Position numbers and translations under genes: made by a program
Assembly: GCA_008375315.1 (NCBI GenBank)
Contig: CP032507.1
Coordinates: forward strand, 1,302,001-1,366,000
Origin: Ectothiorhodospiraceae bacterium BW-2
Lineage (GTDB): Bacteria > Pseudomonadota > Gammaproteobacteria > Thiohalomonadales > Thiohalomonadaceae
Length of the DNA: 64,000 nucleotides
Direction: 5' to 3'
Notes under the pieces: generated by a model
What the model was told of the DNA's origin: nothing
Database searches by the model: none
What the model saw: the letters and a program-made list of their open reading frames with translations, nothing else
In this document: one piece after another, positions 63,377 to 64,000 of the stretch
How positions within the stretch are numbered: position 1 is the stretch's first letter
How the letters are laid out: each line of letters starts with the position of its first letter

Positions 63377-64000
63377 TGCCACCATCGACCGGCACTTGGG
63401 CTGCGGTCGTTTTAGCAAACAGCGGCCCACACATCTCGGCGGCCAACTCGGCTACATCGCGGCTAGTGACTTCGGTTTTTAACAGATTATTACTCTTATA
63501 CTGCTCCACAGTCAGACCGTAGTGTTCTGCCCGCGCCTGTAGCACCGCCTCGCTCCAGAGCGCGGTATCAAACACGCCATTAGGATGGAGTGTGTTAAGA
63601 CGAATATTCTCTCCTCCCCACTCTAACGCTGCAACCCGCATTAGCTGATTGAGCGCCGCTTTAGAGGCGGAGTAGGCCGCCGCCCCCGGCCCCGGTGCCG
63701 GCACATTTTTAGAGCCGATAACGACCACCCGACCGCCATTTAACGCCAGTTTTAAAAAGGGGTAACAGAGCCGCAGCAGAGTTAAATTGGCGTCGAGATT
63801 GACCGCCATCGTCCGCCGCCACACCTCACCACTGAGCGACTCAATCCGACAACCGGCACTAAAGAGCCCGGCGTTGGCCACCACCATATCGAGCCCTCCA
63901 AAACGGCGTACCGCCTGATAGATCAAGTCAGAGAGCGCACTCTCATCGGTAATATCACCACACAGACCCAGCGCATTATCGCCGTTAAGCTCGCCAATGG
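63360..64000 (-). CDS. Short-chain dehydrogenase, C-terminal part of aldolase/SDR fusion type; runs off the window
   Basis: The frame is open to the window edge. It shows the SDR core: GGLDMVVANAGLFSAG, VNLDANLTLLRLCYPF, VVVIGSKNVPAPGPGAAAYSASKAALNQLMRVAALEW (YxxxK) and the end ITSRDVAELAAEMCGPLFAKTT-like segment with VPVDGGNERVV. The long C-terminal insert (EHYGLTVEQYKSNNLLKTEVTSRD) matches bifunctional class II aldolase/short-chain dehydrogenases, so an aldolase domain probably lies outside the window. Upstream codons at the edge read NALGLCGDITDESALSDL, consistent with this. Confidence 0.85.
   Translation of the reverse strand, partial: IGELNGDNALGLCGDITDESALSDLIYQAVRRFGGLDMVVANAGLFSAGCRIESLSGEVWRRTMAVNLDANLTLLRLCYPFLKLALNGGRVVVIGSKNVPAPGPGAAAYSASKAALNQLMRVAALEWGGENIRLNTLHPNGVFDTALWSEAVLQARAEHYGLTVEQYKSNNLLKTEVTSRDVAELAAEMCGPLFAKTTAAQVPVDGGNERVV

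Overview
The window looks like a chromosomal segment of a motile gammaproteobacterium. The evidence is a set of housekeeping genes at both ends (thiC, mutM, sppA, a phosphoglycolate-phosphatase-like gene, rluC, murU) and a polar-type flagellar filament cluster (flagellin, flaG, fliD, fliS, fliT-like). Accessory families such as Uma2, DUF29, retropepsin-like protease and Fic/PIN/MNT debris recall sulfur bacteria of the Thiotrichales, but that placement is only an inference. No tRNA, rRNA or CRISPR array was recognised.

Layout: (1) 1-3.6 kb, plus strand: the end of thiC, a small Cys-rich protein, a DUF4197 exported protein and mutM. (2) 3.7-10.2 kb: flagellar filament genes, with a minus-strand group (flagellin, flaG, fliD, fliS, a retropepsin-like protease, a fliT-like chaperone) and two plus-strand flagellins. 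(3) 10.3-39.3 kb: a long, AT-rich, mostly minus-strand run that starts with a Maf/DUF115 flagellin glycosyltransferase. It holds eight intact radical SAM enzymes (four SPASM-like, four B12-binding-like), four epimerase/reductase genes, a split transketolase, a reversed HldE-like nucleotidyltransferase-kinase, a GmhA-like isomerase, a HAD phosphatase, a choline-kinase-like phosphotransferase, a cupin, a GT2, an alcohol dehydrogenase and two methyltransferases. (4) 39.3-41.4 kb: mobile-element debris, comprising an IS relic, a truncated second copy of a radical SAM gene, an IS5-like transposase needing a -1 frameshift, and a Uma2 gene. (5) 41.4-59.4 kb: a pseudaminic acid cluster (PseB, PseC, PseF, PseG, PseI) with a second Maf, a sialidase-like protein and probable decorating enzymes. 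It is interrupted between pseC and the rest by toxin-antitoxin and nuclease genes, several of them decayed. (6) 59.9-64 kb: sppA, a HAD phosphatase, rluC, murU and the end of an aldolase/short-chain dehydrogenase gene.

Working model (inference): regions 2-5 form one flagellin-glycosylation island. One arm makes CMP-pseudaminic acid, probably with unusual acyl or formyl groups, for the Maf at 52.8-54.0 kb. The other arm makes a second activated sugar, perhaps heptose-like, that is remodelled by radical SAM chemistry and attached by the Maf at 10.3-12.7 kb. The radical SAM arm is the strongest candidate for an undescribed system here.

A short transposable element family with 22-bp inverted ends marks the window three times: a complete 158-bp non-autonomous copy with an 8-bp target duplication (24817-24974), an IS relic (39283) and a solitary end (3645).
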